In this document: piece after piece, positions 1-8,694 of the stretch
Numbering within the stretch: the stretch's first letter is position 1
Layout: each line of letters starts with the position of its first letter
Assembly: GCA_033344875.1 (NCBI GenBank)
Contig: JAWPMO010000001.1
Location: 1,761,595 to 1,825,594, forward strand
Reading direction: 5' to 3'
Length of the DNA stretch: 64,000 nucleotides
Origin: Ilumatobacteraceae bacterium
GTDB taxonomy: Bacteria > Actinomycetota > Acidimicrobiia > Acidimicrobiales > Ilumatobacteraceae
Position numbers and translations under genes: made by a program
The notes under the pieces: generated by a model
What the model was told of the DNA's origin: nothing
Databases searched by the model: none
What the model saw: only the letters and a program-made list of their open reading frames with translations

Positions 1-243
1 GACACCGGCCAGAATCGCGCATCCCACGGCGGCGAGCTCGCTGCCGGTCCGGTCCATGCCGATCGCGGCCGCGAAGGCGCCGCCGAGGAACATCGCCTCG
101 ATCGAGATGTTGAGGGTGCCCGATCGCTCGGCGACCCACTCGCCCGTGGCGCCGAAGGCGAGGAACACGGCGAACGTGAAGGCGTTGATGTAGGCGGCTT
201 CCGACGTCAGGACGTCGCCGATCGCGGTGAGGACGTCGATCAT
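1..243 (-). CDS. BMP-family ABC transporter permease, partial
   Basis: This is the N-terminal 81 residues of an inner-membrane permease; the rest lies beyond the left edge. The peptide begins MIDVLTAIGDVLTSEAAYIN and includes GEWVAERSGTLNISIEAMF, the typical N-terminal signature of the second permease in BMP/nucleoside (NupQ/YufQ-like) importers. Its ATG overlaps the TGA of the upstream permease as ATGA, so it is the last visible gene of the operon. It should pair with that permease to form the channel of a type I importer. Family membership is clear; the substrate is not. Confidence 0.85.
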   Translation of the reverse strand, partial: MIDVLTAIGDVLTSEAAYINAFTFAVFLAFGATGEWVAERSGTLNISIEAMFLGGAFAAAIGMDRTGSELAAVGCAILAGV

Positions 244-1490
244 GTGCGGTCACCCCCACTGTTCATGGCCCGACGTCGCTGTCGCAGGAACAGCAATGCC
301 GGCGGGATCAGGAGTGCCAGCACCAGGAGACCCTGCACGACGTCGGTGATCCGACGCTCGACGCCGGTGGCGGCGAGGAAGCCCGACCCGGTGCGGAGGG
401 CGGCGAACACGAACGCGATGACGATCGCGACCGATGCCCGCTGTCTCGACACGAGAGCGACGAGGAGGCCCGTCCAACCGATCGTGGCCGGGAAGCCCGG
501 GACGAGGGTGTAGTTGCCGAAGTCGCCGCCGGCGAGCATCATGCCGCCGGCGAGGCCGGCGAACCCGCCGGAGACGAGGAGTGCGCCACCACCGTAGCGG
601 GACGCCGCGACCCCGGCTCGCTGGGCGGTGCGCGGGTTGTGGCCCAGCATCCGGAGCCGCAGGCCCCAGACGGTGCGGGCGAGCGCGGCGGCGATCAGGA
701 ACGCCAGCAGGATCGCGGCGAAGGCCGAGATCGGGAACTCGTTGCCGAACCAGGTGATCCGCGGAATGCGCGTCTCGTCGGGCAACTGTCGGCTGATCTG
801 CTGGCGGCTGGCGCGACCCTCGGCAGGGGCGAGCAGCAGCCATTGGTTCTTGAGTCCGAAACCGACCAGTTGGGCGGCGACCGTGACCAGCAACAAGGTG
901 GTCAGGACCTCGGGCACGTTGCGCGTGTAGCGCAGCACCGCGGCGATGCCGGCCCACAGTGCTCCCCCGAGCACGCTGGCCGCGAGGAGGAGGAGCACGA
1001 CCCACGGCCCGGACCAGCCGAGCTTGGTGCCGAAGTAGGCGCCGAACGCGGCGCCGAGGTAGAGCTGGCCCTCCTGCCCGATGTTGACCAGTCCGGCTCG
1101 GTTCGACGCGATCGTGCCGATGGCGACGAGCAGGAGCGGAATAGCGACGCCGATGGTGGCTCCGATCCGACCCGGACCTCGGATGCTGCCGTCGAGGAGC
1201 GCGGCGAACACTTCCGACGACGACCCGCCGGTGAGCTCGACGAGCAGCGCCGACAAACCGAGTGCCGCGGCGATGCAGATCGCGTACAGCCCGGCCACCT
1301 CGGCGATCGCCTTGACCCGGTCGACGTGCGGCGTCGAGGGATTGGGGTGCTGGGGCTCCTCGGTCAGCGTGCCGTCGGTCCCCATCTCGGGCTTGAAGTC
1401 GTCGGCGTCGTGACCGTGGTGCTGTTCGCGAGAGCCTGTTGTGTTGTCGGCCGCGTGCTGCGACGTGAGATGTCCTGGTTCGACCGTCAC
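240..1490 (-). CDS. BMP-family ABC transporter permease
   Basis: 416-residue integral membrane permease of the BMP/simple-sugar type (YufP/NupP-like). A hydrophilic N-terminus of about 60 residues precedes roughly eight to ten hydrophobic segments. The stretch GLVNIGQEGQLYLGAAFGAY is the family motif matching the partner permease. The start is GTG at 1490, overlapping the ATPase stop as GTGA; the much longer open frame upstream is only read-through inside the ATPase gene. It ends in the ATGA junction with the next permease. It should form the membrane channel with that partner and be energised by the ATPase encoded upstream. The substrate cannot be read from the sequence; known relatives move nucleosides and purines. 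Confidence 0.88.
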   Translation of the reverse strand: MTVEPGHLTSQHAADNTTGSREQHHGHDADDFKPEMGTDGTLTEEPQHPNPSTPHVDRVKAIAEVAGLYAICIAAALGLSALLVELTGGSSSEVFAALLDGSIRGPGRIGATIGVAIPLLLVAIGTIASNRAGLVNIGQEGQLYLGAAFGAYFGTKLGWSGPWVVLLLLAASVLGGALWAGIAAVLRYTRNVPEVLTTLLLVTVAAQLVGFGLKNQWLLLAPAEGRASRQQISRQLPDETRIPRITWFGNEFPISAFAAILLAFLIAAALARTVWGLRLRMLGHNPRTAQRAGVAASRYGGGALLVSGGFAGLAGGMMLAGGDFGNYTLVPGFPATIGWTGLLVALVSRQRASVAIVIAFVFAALRTGSGFLAATGVERRITDVVQGLLVLALLIPPALLFLRQRRRAMNSGGDRT

Positions 1491-3094
1491 GCGACCTGCC
1501 CTCCCATCATGAGACCGATCCGCTCCAGGTCGGCGTCGTTCCGGTCCATCTCGCCGATGATGCGCCCGTCGGAGATGACGATGATCCGGTGAGCGAGATC
1601 GAGGATTTCTTCGAGTTCGCTCGAGATCAGCAGGACGCCGACCCCGTCTTCGGCGGCGCGGCGGATTCGGTCGGTCATGTACTCGATCGCGCCGACATCG
1701 AGCCCGCGGGTGGGCTGGGCAGCGACGAGCACCTTGGGCTGGATCGAGAGTTCGCGCGCCAACACGACTCGCTGTTGGTTGCCGCCCGACAGTGAGAACA
1801 GCGGGGCGTCGGGGCCGGAGCAACTGATCTCGAACTCGTCGATCAGCTGGGCGGCGGTTCGTCTCATGTGGCGGTGGTCGAGCACGCCGGCGTGCGACAC
1901 GGTGCTGGTGTCGACGAGCCAGAGGTTCTCGGCAACCGACATTTCGAGGACCACGCCGGAGTCGTGGCGATCTTCGGGGATGACCCCCACCCCGGCTCGG
2001 GCCATCGCTCCCGCCTTGCCGGTGGGAATCGGTTGGCCGGCCACGCAGACGTTGCCGTCGTCGATGTCGGTGAGGCTCGAGAGCACATCGGCGAGCGGCC
2101 GCTGACCGTTGCCTTCGACCCCGGCGACGCCGACGATCTCACCGGCTCGCACACACAGGTCGAGTCGGTCGAGCACCGTGCGGCCGTCTCGGTTGCGCAC
2201 GGTGACACCATCGAGTCGGAGCACCTCGGGGGCCGCCTCGTGGTCGTTCTGAGGAACCTCGGAGCCGTCGAGATCCGTGTCGACGACACCGAGCGCCACC
2301 CGCTCCGAGCGGAGCGAGACGGGCCGGCCGACCATTGCCGAGGCCAGGCCGGCCGCGTCGACTGCGTCCGTGTCGACGTGTTCGACGACCCGACCTTGAC
2401 GCATGATCGTGACCTCGTCGGTCGCTTTCAGGATCTCGTCGAGCTTGTGGCTGACGAGCGCGACGGCTCGTCCTTCGTCGACGACGACATGGTGGAGCGT
2501 CTCGAAGAGTTGCTCGCTCTCGGCCGGCGTCAGCACCGACGTCGGTTCGTCGAAGATGATGATCGACGGGTCGCGACGAAGGCACTTGATGATCTCGACC
2601 CGCTGGCGCATGCCGACGGGGAGATCGCCGACCACGGCGTCGGGGTCGACGTCGAGACCGTAGCGATCGGAGATCTCGACGATGCGGTCGCGTACATCGG
2701 ACGGACGAAGCTGCCCATCCTCGCCGAGTGCGACGTTCTCCCACACACGGAGGGGTTCCACCAGGCTGAAGTGCTGGTGCACCATCCCGATCCCGCGTTC
2801 GGCGGCATCGAGCGGGTCGCGCAGCCGAACACGCTCACCATTGATCCACACCGACCCCGAGTCGGGGATGACCAGGCCGATCAGGATCTTCATCAGGGTC
2901 GATTTGCCGGCCCCGTTCTCGCCGAGCAGGCCATGCACACGCCCGCGACGGAGTTCGAGCGCGACATGATCGCACGCTTGAACGCTGCCGTAGCGCTTGC
3001 AGATCTGTTCGAGCCGAACGGCGGCGGCACCGCCGGGTGCCGGGCCCGAAGGCCCGGCACCCGCAAGGATGTCACCCGTGGGGTGATCAGCCAC
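1487..3094 (-). CDS. BMP-family ABC transporter ATPase (two ABC domains)
   Basis: 535-residue cytoplasmic ATPase with two fused nucleotide-binding domains, as in NupO/YufO and RbsA-like importers. The first domain carries Walker A GENGAGKST, Walker B IIIFDEPTS and the coupling-helix region GMVHQHFSLVEPL that is typical of this family. The second domain has the degenerate Walker A GVEGNGQRP, signature LSGGNQQRV and the Walker B-equivalent VLVAAQPTRGLDVG, also usual for the family. I chose the GTG at 3094, which overlaps the end of the binding-protein gene by 8 bp. The N-terminal 25 residues are Gly/Ala/Pro-rich, so a start slightly further in is possible. Confidence 0.9.
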   Translation of the reverse strand: MADHPTGDILAGAGPSGPAPGGAAAVRLEQICKRYGSVQACDHVALELRRGRVHGLLGENGAGKSTLMKILIGLVIPDSGSVWINGERVRLRDPLDAAERGIGMVHQHFSLVEPLRVWENVALGEDGQLRPSDVRDRIVEISDRYGLDVDPDAVVGDLPVGMRQRVEIIKCLRRDPSIIIFDEPTSVLTPAESEQLFETLHHVVVDEGRAVALVSHKLDEILKATDEVTIMRQGRVVEHVDTDAVDAAGLASAMVGRPVSLRSERVALGVVDTDLDGSEVPQNDHEAAPEVLRLDGVTVRNRDGRTVLDRLDLCVRAGEIVGVAGVEGNGQRPLADVLSSLTDIDDGNVCVAGQPIPTGKAGAMARAGVGVIPEDRHDSGVVLEMSVAENLWLVDTSTVSHAGVLDHRHMRRTAAQLIDEFEISCSGPDAPLFSLSGGNQQRVVLARELSIQPKVLVAAQPTRGLDVGAIEYMTDRIRRAAEDGVGVLLISSELEEILDLAHRIIVISDGRIIGEMDRNDADLERIGLMMGGQVA

Positions 3095-4325
3095 CGAACG
3101 CCTCAGCGGCGATTTCGCCGAAGGTCGCGTCGAGCTCGCCGCTCGCCATGAGGGCGTAGACGTCGTCCATCTCGGCTTGCTGCTCGGGCGTCGCATCACA
3201 GATCACCGCGCCGGCCACGTCGGGCTCTTCGCCGGGTGCGTAGACGATGATGTCGCCTTCCTGTGCACTGCCGTCGACGATCTGCGGGAAGATCTCACGG
3301 ACGTAGTCGCCGCCGTCGAAGCGCACCGCGATGTCCCAGGACAGGTCGCCCTCACGGGTGCACACGTCGGACGCACCTGCGCTCAGGACGATCTGGCCAC
3401 CCTCGTTGGCGAGCTGGACGACGGGCTCGTGCGAGCCGCCCAGGTACGGGTAGATCGCGTCCGCACCCTCGGCGACGGCATTCTCGTAGGCGGCCGTGGC
3501 GTTCTGGATGTTGTCGAAGTCGAACGGGAAGTCGCCCGCGGGCACATAGGTGAACTGGAGCGCCTCGTCGACGGCCTTCAGACCCAGCTCGTACGACAGG
3601 TAGTGCTGGATCTCGAACCCGAGATCGCAGCAGCCGATCATCGTCACCGCGTCGCCACCGCTGTCGCGGAGCAGGATGCCCGTGGCGTAACCGGCGGTGT
3701 AGGCGATCTCGGCGCCCACATCCTGGCTCTGGAGGTAGAACTCGCTCTCGGGGAACCCCGCGCCGCAGTTGCAGTACCAGAAGATGTCGCTGTACTGCTC
3801 GGCGAGGTCGGGCATCGGCTCGGCGATCTCGCTGGCTCCGACGATCATGATGTCGATCGGCTGCTGAGCGAGGTTGGCGAGTTCGGTGGCTGCATCGGCG
3901 GCCTGGATGTTGTCGACGACGATCACCTCGCCCCAACCCTGCTCGGCCGAGAACGCCTCGGCGGCGTCGACAACGGCCTGGTAGTAGGCGCCGTCGTCGC
4001 GCGGCCCGGCGGCGGCGATACCGATCCGCACTTCACCGTCCCCGTTGGTGTCGAACTCGAGGGCTTCGCCCGCGGGCTCATCGGACGTCTCGGCGGCGGA
4101 TTCCTCGGTCGGCTCTGCGGCGGATTCCTCGGTCGGCTCTGCGGCGGATTCCTCGGTCGGTTCGGCCGTCGGTTCCTCGGTCGGCTCGGCGGTCGATTCG
4201 TCGGCAGTCGGCTCGGCGGCCGGTGTGTCGTCGTCGTCGCCACCGCATGCAGCGACGGCAAGCGCCGAGCAGACCACGAAGGCGCTCAGCTTCTTGGACC
4301 TCGTGAACCTGGATTGGTTGGACAT
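3087..4325 (-). CDS. BMP-family substrate-binding lipoprotein
   Basis: 412-residue secreted solute-binding lipoprotein. The N-terminus MSNQSRFTRSKKLS is followed by a hydrophobic stretch and the lipobox AVAAC, so it should be anchored outside the membrane. Residues about 35-85 are an acidic Glu/Pro/Thr linker made of EPTEESAA repeats. The rest is a periplasmic-binding fold of the BMP/PnrA type (GIAAAGPRDDGAYYQAV near the start; GADAIYPYLGGSHEPVVQLA later). The mature domain has several cysteines (WYCNCGAG, IGCCDLG, DVCTREG, VICDATP), more than usual for the family. It lies first in the transporter block, 44 bp after the Rieske gene, and is the best handle on the operon's substrate. Confidence 0.85.
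   Translation of the reverse strand: MSNQSRFTRSKKLSAFVVCSALAVAACGGDDDDTPAAEPTADESTAEPTEEPTAEPTEESAAEPTEESAAEPTEESAAETSDEPAGEALEFDTNGDGEVRIGIAAAGPRDDGAYYQAVVDAAEAFSAEQGWGEVIVVDNIQAADAATELANLAQQPIDIMIVGASEIAEPMPDLAEQYSDIFWYCNCGAGFPESEFYLQSQDVGAEIAYTAGYATGILLRDSGGDAVTMIGCCDLGFEIQHYLSYELGLKAVDEALQFTYVPAGDFPFDFDNIQNATAAYENAVAEGADAIYPYLGGSHEPVVQLANEGGQIVLSAGASDVCTREGDLSWDIAVRFDGGDYVREIFPQIVDGSAQEGDIIVYAPGEEPDVAGAVICDATPEQQAEMDDVYALMASGELDATFGEIAAEAFGG
4093..4188 (-). repeat. 24-bp tandem repeat in the lipoprotein linker
   Basis: Four consecutive 24-bp units start at 4093, 4117, 4141 and 4165. The first two are identical, the third differs at its end and the fourth is diverged. On the minus strand they encode the eight-residue repeat EPTEESAA, which forms the acidic spacer between the lipid anchor and the binding domain. 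A looser 27-bp copy follows to about 4215. Being in-frame, the array can change linker length without disrupting the protein. Confidence 0.9.
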
Positions 4326-4369
4326 GGTTGGGCTCCCCACTTGGTTCGCTGATGTGGTGTGGACGGTCC

Positions 4370-5578
4370 TCACGAGGAGGCCATCTCTGCGTCGCTCAGC
4401 TGCGACGAAGACGTTGCGCCCGGCCAGGCCGAGCGGTAGCGCTGGACGAGCCAGCGGTTGAACTGGACGTGGCTCTCTTCCTGCCACGAGTAACGACCCC
4501 GCGGTGCGAACCGCGAGTTGAGACCGTTCTGCACCTTGGTGGTGGCGTCCTGGTCCTGGCGGACGAACACCTGCACGCCGGCGTCGGACAGGGCGATCTT
4601 CTCCTCGAAGAGCGGATCGTCGAGCGCGCTCGGATGGAAGATGTAGCCGATCTCCAGGTCGATCGTCTGCGGGCCGGTCGGCCGCACGAGGAAGAAGAAG
4701 CACTGGTCGGGTGCCGTACCGAAGCACAGTGTCGGCGGCACCAGCGCGAACGTCGACCGCGAGCGTTCCTCCTCGGTGAGGTTCGGGAACACGTCCATGA
4801 TCACCCGGTGCGTGGCGTTGAAACCACCGTCGATGTGGGTGTAACCGGAGGTGCGGAAGATCACGTTCGAATCGTCGTCCCACGGCTCGGGGAACTCCGA
4901 CATGTTCGACGGACAGAAGTCCTGCACGTACTGGTGCAGCCGGTTGGCGTGGTACCCGTCGTTGAAGTTCTCGAACATCACCTTCCAGTTCCACGGCATG
5001 TTCTCGAGCGTGAACGTGCCGGTGCAGACGGCGTTCTCGAGGTCGTAGTTCTGCAGGTACGGCGAGTACCGATCGAGGGTCGGGGCCAGCGACGTGGCGT
5101 CGGGGTCGAAGTTGACGAACACGAAGCCCATCCACTCCTCGACCCGCAGCTGCGGAAGACCCCACTCCGACTTGTCGAAGTCTTCGGTGCGCTCCATCGC
5201 GGGAGCGCCGAGCAGTCGCCCGTCGAGCGCATAGTTCCAGTGGTGGTACGGGCACTTGAACGTCGAGTTGTTGCCGGAGCCTTCGCACACCTGCATCGCC
5301 CGGTGCTGGCACACCGCGGACATCGCGCGGACCTGTGCCTCCTTGTCGCGGACGATGATCAGCGGCTCGTCCATGATCGTGACGGTGAACCAGTCACCGA
5401 CCTCGGGGATGCGCTCGGCGCGACCGACACAGAGCCAGTCGCGCATGAACAACGCTTCCTTCTCGAACGCGAGCACCTCGTCGGAGGTGTAGAGCACGGG
5501 CGGCATCGTGGACGCCGTCGACACGTTCTCGATCGAGTCGTCGAGCGACTTCAACAGGGCATCGGTGAGATCGGTCAT
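4370..5578 (-). CDS. Rieske aromatic-ring oxygenase alpha subunit
   Basis: 402-residue Rieske non-heme iron oxygenase, expected to hydroxylate a carboxylated aromatic or heteroaromatic substrate in the cytoplasm. The [2Fe-2S] ligands are visible as Cys90-x-His92 and Cys109-x2-His112 (CQH and CPYHH). The mononuclear iron site is Asp207, His210 and His215 in ENFNDGYHANRLH. The ATG at 5578 overlaps the ligase stop as ATGA. No beta subunit, ferredoxin or reductase gene is adjacent, so it either works as an alpha-only homo-oligomer or borrows electron-transfer partners from elsewhere. Its position between a CoA ligase and an importer suggests it acts early on the imported compound or its CoA ester (inference). 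Confidence 0.88.
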   Translation of the reverse strand: MTDLTDALLKSLDDSIENVSTASTMPPVLYTSDEVLAFEKEALFMRDWLCVGRAERIPEVGDWFTVTIMDEPLIIVRDKEAQVRAMSAVCQHRAMQVCEGSGNNSTFKCPYHHWNYALDGRLLGAPAMERTEDFDKSEWGLPQLRVEEWMGFVFVNFDPDATSLAPTLDRYSPYLQNYDLENAVCTGTFTLENMPWNWKVMFENFNDGYHANRLHQYVQDFCPSNMSEFPEPWDDDSNVIFRTSGYTHIDGGFNATHRVIMDVFPNLTEEERSRSTFALVPPTLCFGTAPDQCFFFLVRPTGPQTIDLEIGYIFHPSALDDPLFEEKIALSDAGVQVFVRQDQDATTKVQNGLNSRFAPRGRYSWQEESHVQFNRWLVQRYRSAWPGATSSSQLSDAEMASS

Positions 5579-7095
5579 CGGGTGGCTTCCTCCTGCAACA
5601 TGAACTTCCTGATCTTGCCAACGCTCGTGCGCGGCAGCTCTTCGAGAATCGTGAACGCTGTGGGAACTCTCGCCTTGCCGAGACGTTCGACGCACCACGC
5701 ACGCAGCTCGTCGATGGTCGGCGGTGTGCTCGGGTCGACCGGCACGACGAACGCGACGGGCACCTCGTCGCGAATCGGGTCGGGAGCACCGACGACCGAT
5801 GCCTCGAGGACCTGCGGGTGGGCGCCGACGACGGCCTCGACCTCCACGGTCGACACGTTCTCGCCGGCCACCTTCAACACATCGGAGCGTCGGCCGTCGA
5901 AGGAGAACCGACCGGCGGCGTCGACGGTGGCACGGTCGCCGGTGCGGAACCAGCCGTCGCGGAAACTCGCCTCGGTCGTGGCCTCGTCGTCGAGGTAGCC
6001 GTCGAACAGCGTGATGCCACGGTCGCCGCGCACGACGATCTCGCCGACCTCACCGACGGGGACCTGCTCGCCGTGTTCGTCGTGGAGTTCGACCTCGCAG
6101 CCGGCGGTGACGTACCCCATCGAACCCGGGTCGGGTGCGGCCGCCTCGTCGGTGAGCACGGCCGCGATCGTCTCGGTCATGCCGTACAGCTGGCGCGGGC
6201 GGCAGCCGAGCCAGGTGCTGAGCGTCTCGTACTGATCGCCGGCGATGTTCTGGGCGAACCAACAGTGTCGGAGTCGCAGCCCGTCGACCGGGCCGCCGCG
6301 GGCGAGGATCATGCGCATCGGTGCCGCGAACAGGCTCGCGCAGGTGACCTCGTGGCGAGCGGCCTGCGGCAGGAACCCACCGGCCGAGAACGTGTGCATC
6401 AGGGCGACCGACGCGCCGGACCGGATCGCCGAGGCGAACGAGTAGTACTGCGCGTTGGCGTGGAACAGCGGGAGCACGACGAACTGCCGATCGTCGGCGG
6501 TCAGATCGGCGGCCTCGGCCATCGTCTTGCCGACGAACGCATAGTTGGCCTGCGCGATCTCGACGCCCTTCGGGCGCCCGGTCGTACCGCTCGTGAACAT
6601 CACGGCCGCACGGTCGCGCAGGCCGGGTGTCGGCCAGTCGGTGAAGGGGTGTTTCGGCAACCACGCGAGCCGTGCGTCGGTCTCGTCGATGCGGAACACC
6701 GGACGGGCACCGAGCGCAGGTTCGTACACGTCGGATCGGCTGCGAGCACAGAAGCCGACGGCCGGCTGCGTCCGCTCGATGTGATCGGCGAACTCGGGCG
6801 TGCGGCCCTGCGGGTCACTCGGGACGATCCACCCGCCCAGGCGCACGGTGGCGATCCACACGGCGACGAACGTCGGACAGTTCGTGAGCGCCAGATGCAC
6901 CGCCCGGCCGGGGCCGACATCGTGGCTCGCCAACTCGGTCGCCATCCGAGCGACCACCTGATCGAACTCGGCGTAGGTCCACTCGGTGACGGTGCCGTCG
7001 GGCGCCTCGAACACCAGGAAGGTCGCGTCGGCCCGCGTCGCGACCGCGTCAGCCCAGCACTGGGCGAACGTCACGGCGTCGGGCCAGGCGGCCAT
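5575..7095 (-). CDS. AMP-dependent acyl-CoA synthetase/ligase
   Basis: 506-residue adenylate-forming ligase that should activate a carboxylic acid to its CoA thioester using ATP. Family motifs are in order: phosphate-binding loop MFTSGTTGRPKG (about 166-177), YGMTET, GWFRTGDRATVD, and the C-terminal lysine region TSVGKIRKF. Length is normal for the class. The start MAAWPDAV sits 3 bp after the hydantoinase B stop, and the gene overlaps the Rieske gene at its end. Sequence alone does not decide between an aromatic acid and a medium-chain acid; the operon context favours an aromatic or heterocyclic acid. Confidence 0.88.
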   Translation of the reverse strand: MAAWPDAVTFAQCWADAVATRADATFLVFEAPDGTVTEWTYAEFDQVVARMATELASHDVGPGRAVHLALTNCPTFVAVWIATVRLGGWIVPSDPQGRTPEFADHIERTQPAVGFCARSRSDVYEPALGARPVFRIDETDARLAWLPKHPFTDWPTPGLRDRAAVMFTSGTTGRPKGVEIAQANYAFVGKTMAEAADLTADDRQFVVLPLFHANAQYYSFASAIRSGASVALMHTFSAGGFLPQAARHEVTCASLFAAPMRMILARGGPVDGLRLRHCWFAQNIAGDQYETLSTWLGCRPRQLYGMTETIAAVLTDEAAAPDPGSMGYVTAGCEVELHDEHGEQVPVGEVGEIVVRGDRGITLFDGYLDDEATTEASFRDGWFRTGDRATVDAAGRFSFDGRRSDVLKVAGENVSTVEVEAVVGAHPQVLEASVVGAPDPIRDEVPVAFVVPVDPSTPPTIDELRAWCVERLGKARVPTAFTILEELPRTSVGKIRKFMLQEEATR

Positions 7096-7098
7096 CGC

Positions 7099-8694
7099 TC
7101 AGTCGGCCCCCTCGGCAGGCGCCCCGTAACCGCCGCCACCGGGCAGCTCCAGGCGGACGACGTCGGTCGGCTTCAGATTGAGTCGAGCCTGGGTGACGAC
7201 CGCCTCGCCGTTGACCTGGAAACTGCCGGCCTCGCCGGGCTCGCCACCGAACACACCCTGGGGCGCCTCGGCGAGTCGGCTGGTGACGGCGTTGAGCTGC
7301 CATGCCTTGTTCGTGTCGACGGAGAACTCGACGACCTGGCCGAGCCCACCGGTCTGGCGACCGGCACCGCCCGAGCCGCGTCGCAGCGACTTCTCGTGGA
7401 ACCGGATCGGCGCCGAGGCCTCGACGACCTCGATCGGCACGGCCGACACGCCGGTCGGGTACGAGCACGCGTCGAGTCCGGGTTTGCCGGCGCGGGCACC
7501 GACGCCGCCTGCGTAGGTGAACATCGCCGTGATGAACGGCGAGCCGTCGTCGTGGTTGCCGTTGACCTGCATGGTCCAGACGGCGCCCGACCCTTCGGCC
7601 ATGGCGTCGTCGGGCCGCACCTGAGCCAGCGCCTTGAGCAGGGCGTTCGGGAGGAACATGCCGACCACGTGGCGAGCGGTGCCCGGCTGCGGCAGCACGG
7701 CGTTGACGATCGTGCCCTCGGGGGCGACGACCTTGATCGGGCCGAGGCTGCCGTGGTTGTTCGGGATGTCGGGGTTGAGCACCGACCGCACCGTGAACGT
7801 GGTGTAGGCGTGGGTGTAGTTCTTGACCACGTTGATGCCCCACGGGCTGGCGGGCGAGGTGCCCTCGTAGTCGACGGTGATCTCGCCGGCCTCGGGGTCG
7901 ACGGTGATCGCACACACGATGTCGATCCGGTCGCCGTCGGCCAGGTCGAGGATCGCCGACGCCTCGTACGTGCCGGCGGGGAGCTGACGGATGCTGTCGC
8001 GGGTGGCGGTCTCGGAGCGGTCGATGATCTCGTCGGCGAGGCCCTCGATGTCGTCGAGGCCGAACGTGTCGCACAGCGCGGAGAGTCGCTGCGCTCCGAC
8101 CTCGCCCGAGGCGAGCTGTGCGTGCAGGTCGCCGGCCATGTGGTCGGGCTGGCGGACGTTGGACAGGACGAACTTCCAGACGTCCTCGTTGCGCTCGCCG
8201 CGCTTCATCAGCTTGCAGATCGGGATCCAGAGACCCTCTTCGAAGCAGTCGCGACCGCCGGCGCCGATGCCGTAGCCACCCACGTCGGTGTGGTGGATCG
8301 TCGAGCCGAAGAACGCGATGACCTTGCCGTTGCGCCAGGCCGGCACCAGCACGGTCACGTCGAGCAGCTGGCCCGCGGTCTTGTACGGGTCGTTGGTGAC
8401 GAGCACGTCGCCGGGCTCGAGCGACTCGAGCGGGTACTCCTCGAGCATGTTCGCGGCGCCGATCGCGAGGGAGTTGATGTGACCGGGCGTGCCGGTGACG
8501 GCCTGCGCGACCATGCGGCCGCGACGATCGAACACCGCGTTCGCGAGGTCGCCCGCCTCACGCACGATCGGTGAGAACGCGGCGCGCTGCAGCGCCCGTG
8601 CCTGCTCGTTGACGGTCGCGATCAGCGACTGCCACAGGATCTCGAGTTCGACCGCGTCGAACGTGCGGGTCTGCGTCGGTTCGGCGAGCGTCAT
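7099..8694 (-). CDS. hyuB: hydantoinase B / oxoprolinase family protein
   Basis: 531-residue subunit of the ATP-dependent hydantoinase/5-oxoprolinase/acetone carboxylase superfamily. Typical stretches include FSPIVREAGDLANAVFD near residue 45, GTPGHINSLAIGA, and DVLVTNDPYKTAGQLLD. The C-terminal Gly-rich motif RLELPGGGGYGAP is also characteristic. The ATG at 8694 overlaps the hyuA stop as ATGA, so the two are translationally coupled as expected for an A/B heteromer. The complex would use ATP to open a cyclic amide or carboxylate a ketone; which of these cannot be told from sequence. In this operon it is the natural candidate for opening a lactam or imide intermediate (inference). Confidence 0.87.
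   Translation of the reverse strand: MTLAEPTQTRTFDAVELEILWQSLIATVNEQARALQRAAFSPIVREAGDLANAVFDRRGRMVAQAVTGTPGHINSLAIGAANMLEEYPLESLEPGDVLVTNDPYKTAGQLLDVTVLVPAWRNGKVIAFFGSTIHHTDVGGYGIGAGGRDCFEEGLWIPICKLMKRGERNEDVWKFVLSNVRQPDHMAGDLHAQLASGEVGAQRLSALCDTFGLDDIEGLADEIIDRSETATRDSIRQLPAGTYEASAILDLADGDRIDIVCAITVDPEAGEITVDYEGTSPASPWGINVVKNYTHAYTTFTVRSVLNPDIPNNHGSLGPIKVVAPEGTIVNAVLPQPGTARHVVGMFLPNALLKALAQVRPDDAMAEGSGAVWTMQVNGNHDDGSPFITAMFTYAGGVGARAGKPGLDACSYPTGVSAVPIEVVEASAPIRFHEKSLRRGSGGAGRQTGGLGQVVEFSVDTNKAWQLNAVTSRLAEAPQGVFGGEPGEAGSFQVNGEAVVTQARLNLKPTDVVRLELPGGGGYGAPAEGAD

Noticed and set aside
4370-5698. Longer Rieske frame starting near 5698
   Set aside because: The extra 40 residues are read inside the ligase gene. 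The ATG at 5578 overlaps the ligase stop and gives the usual N-terminus.
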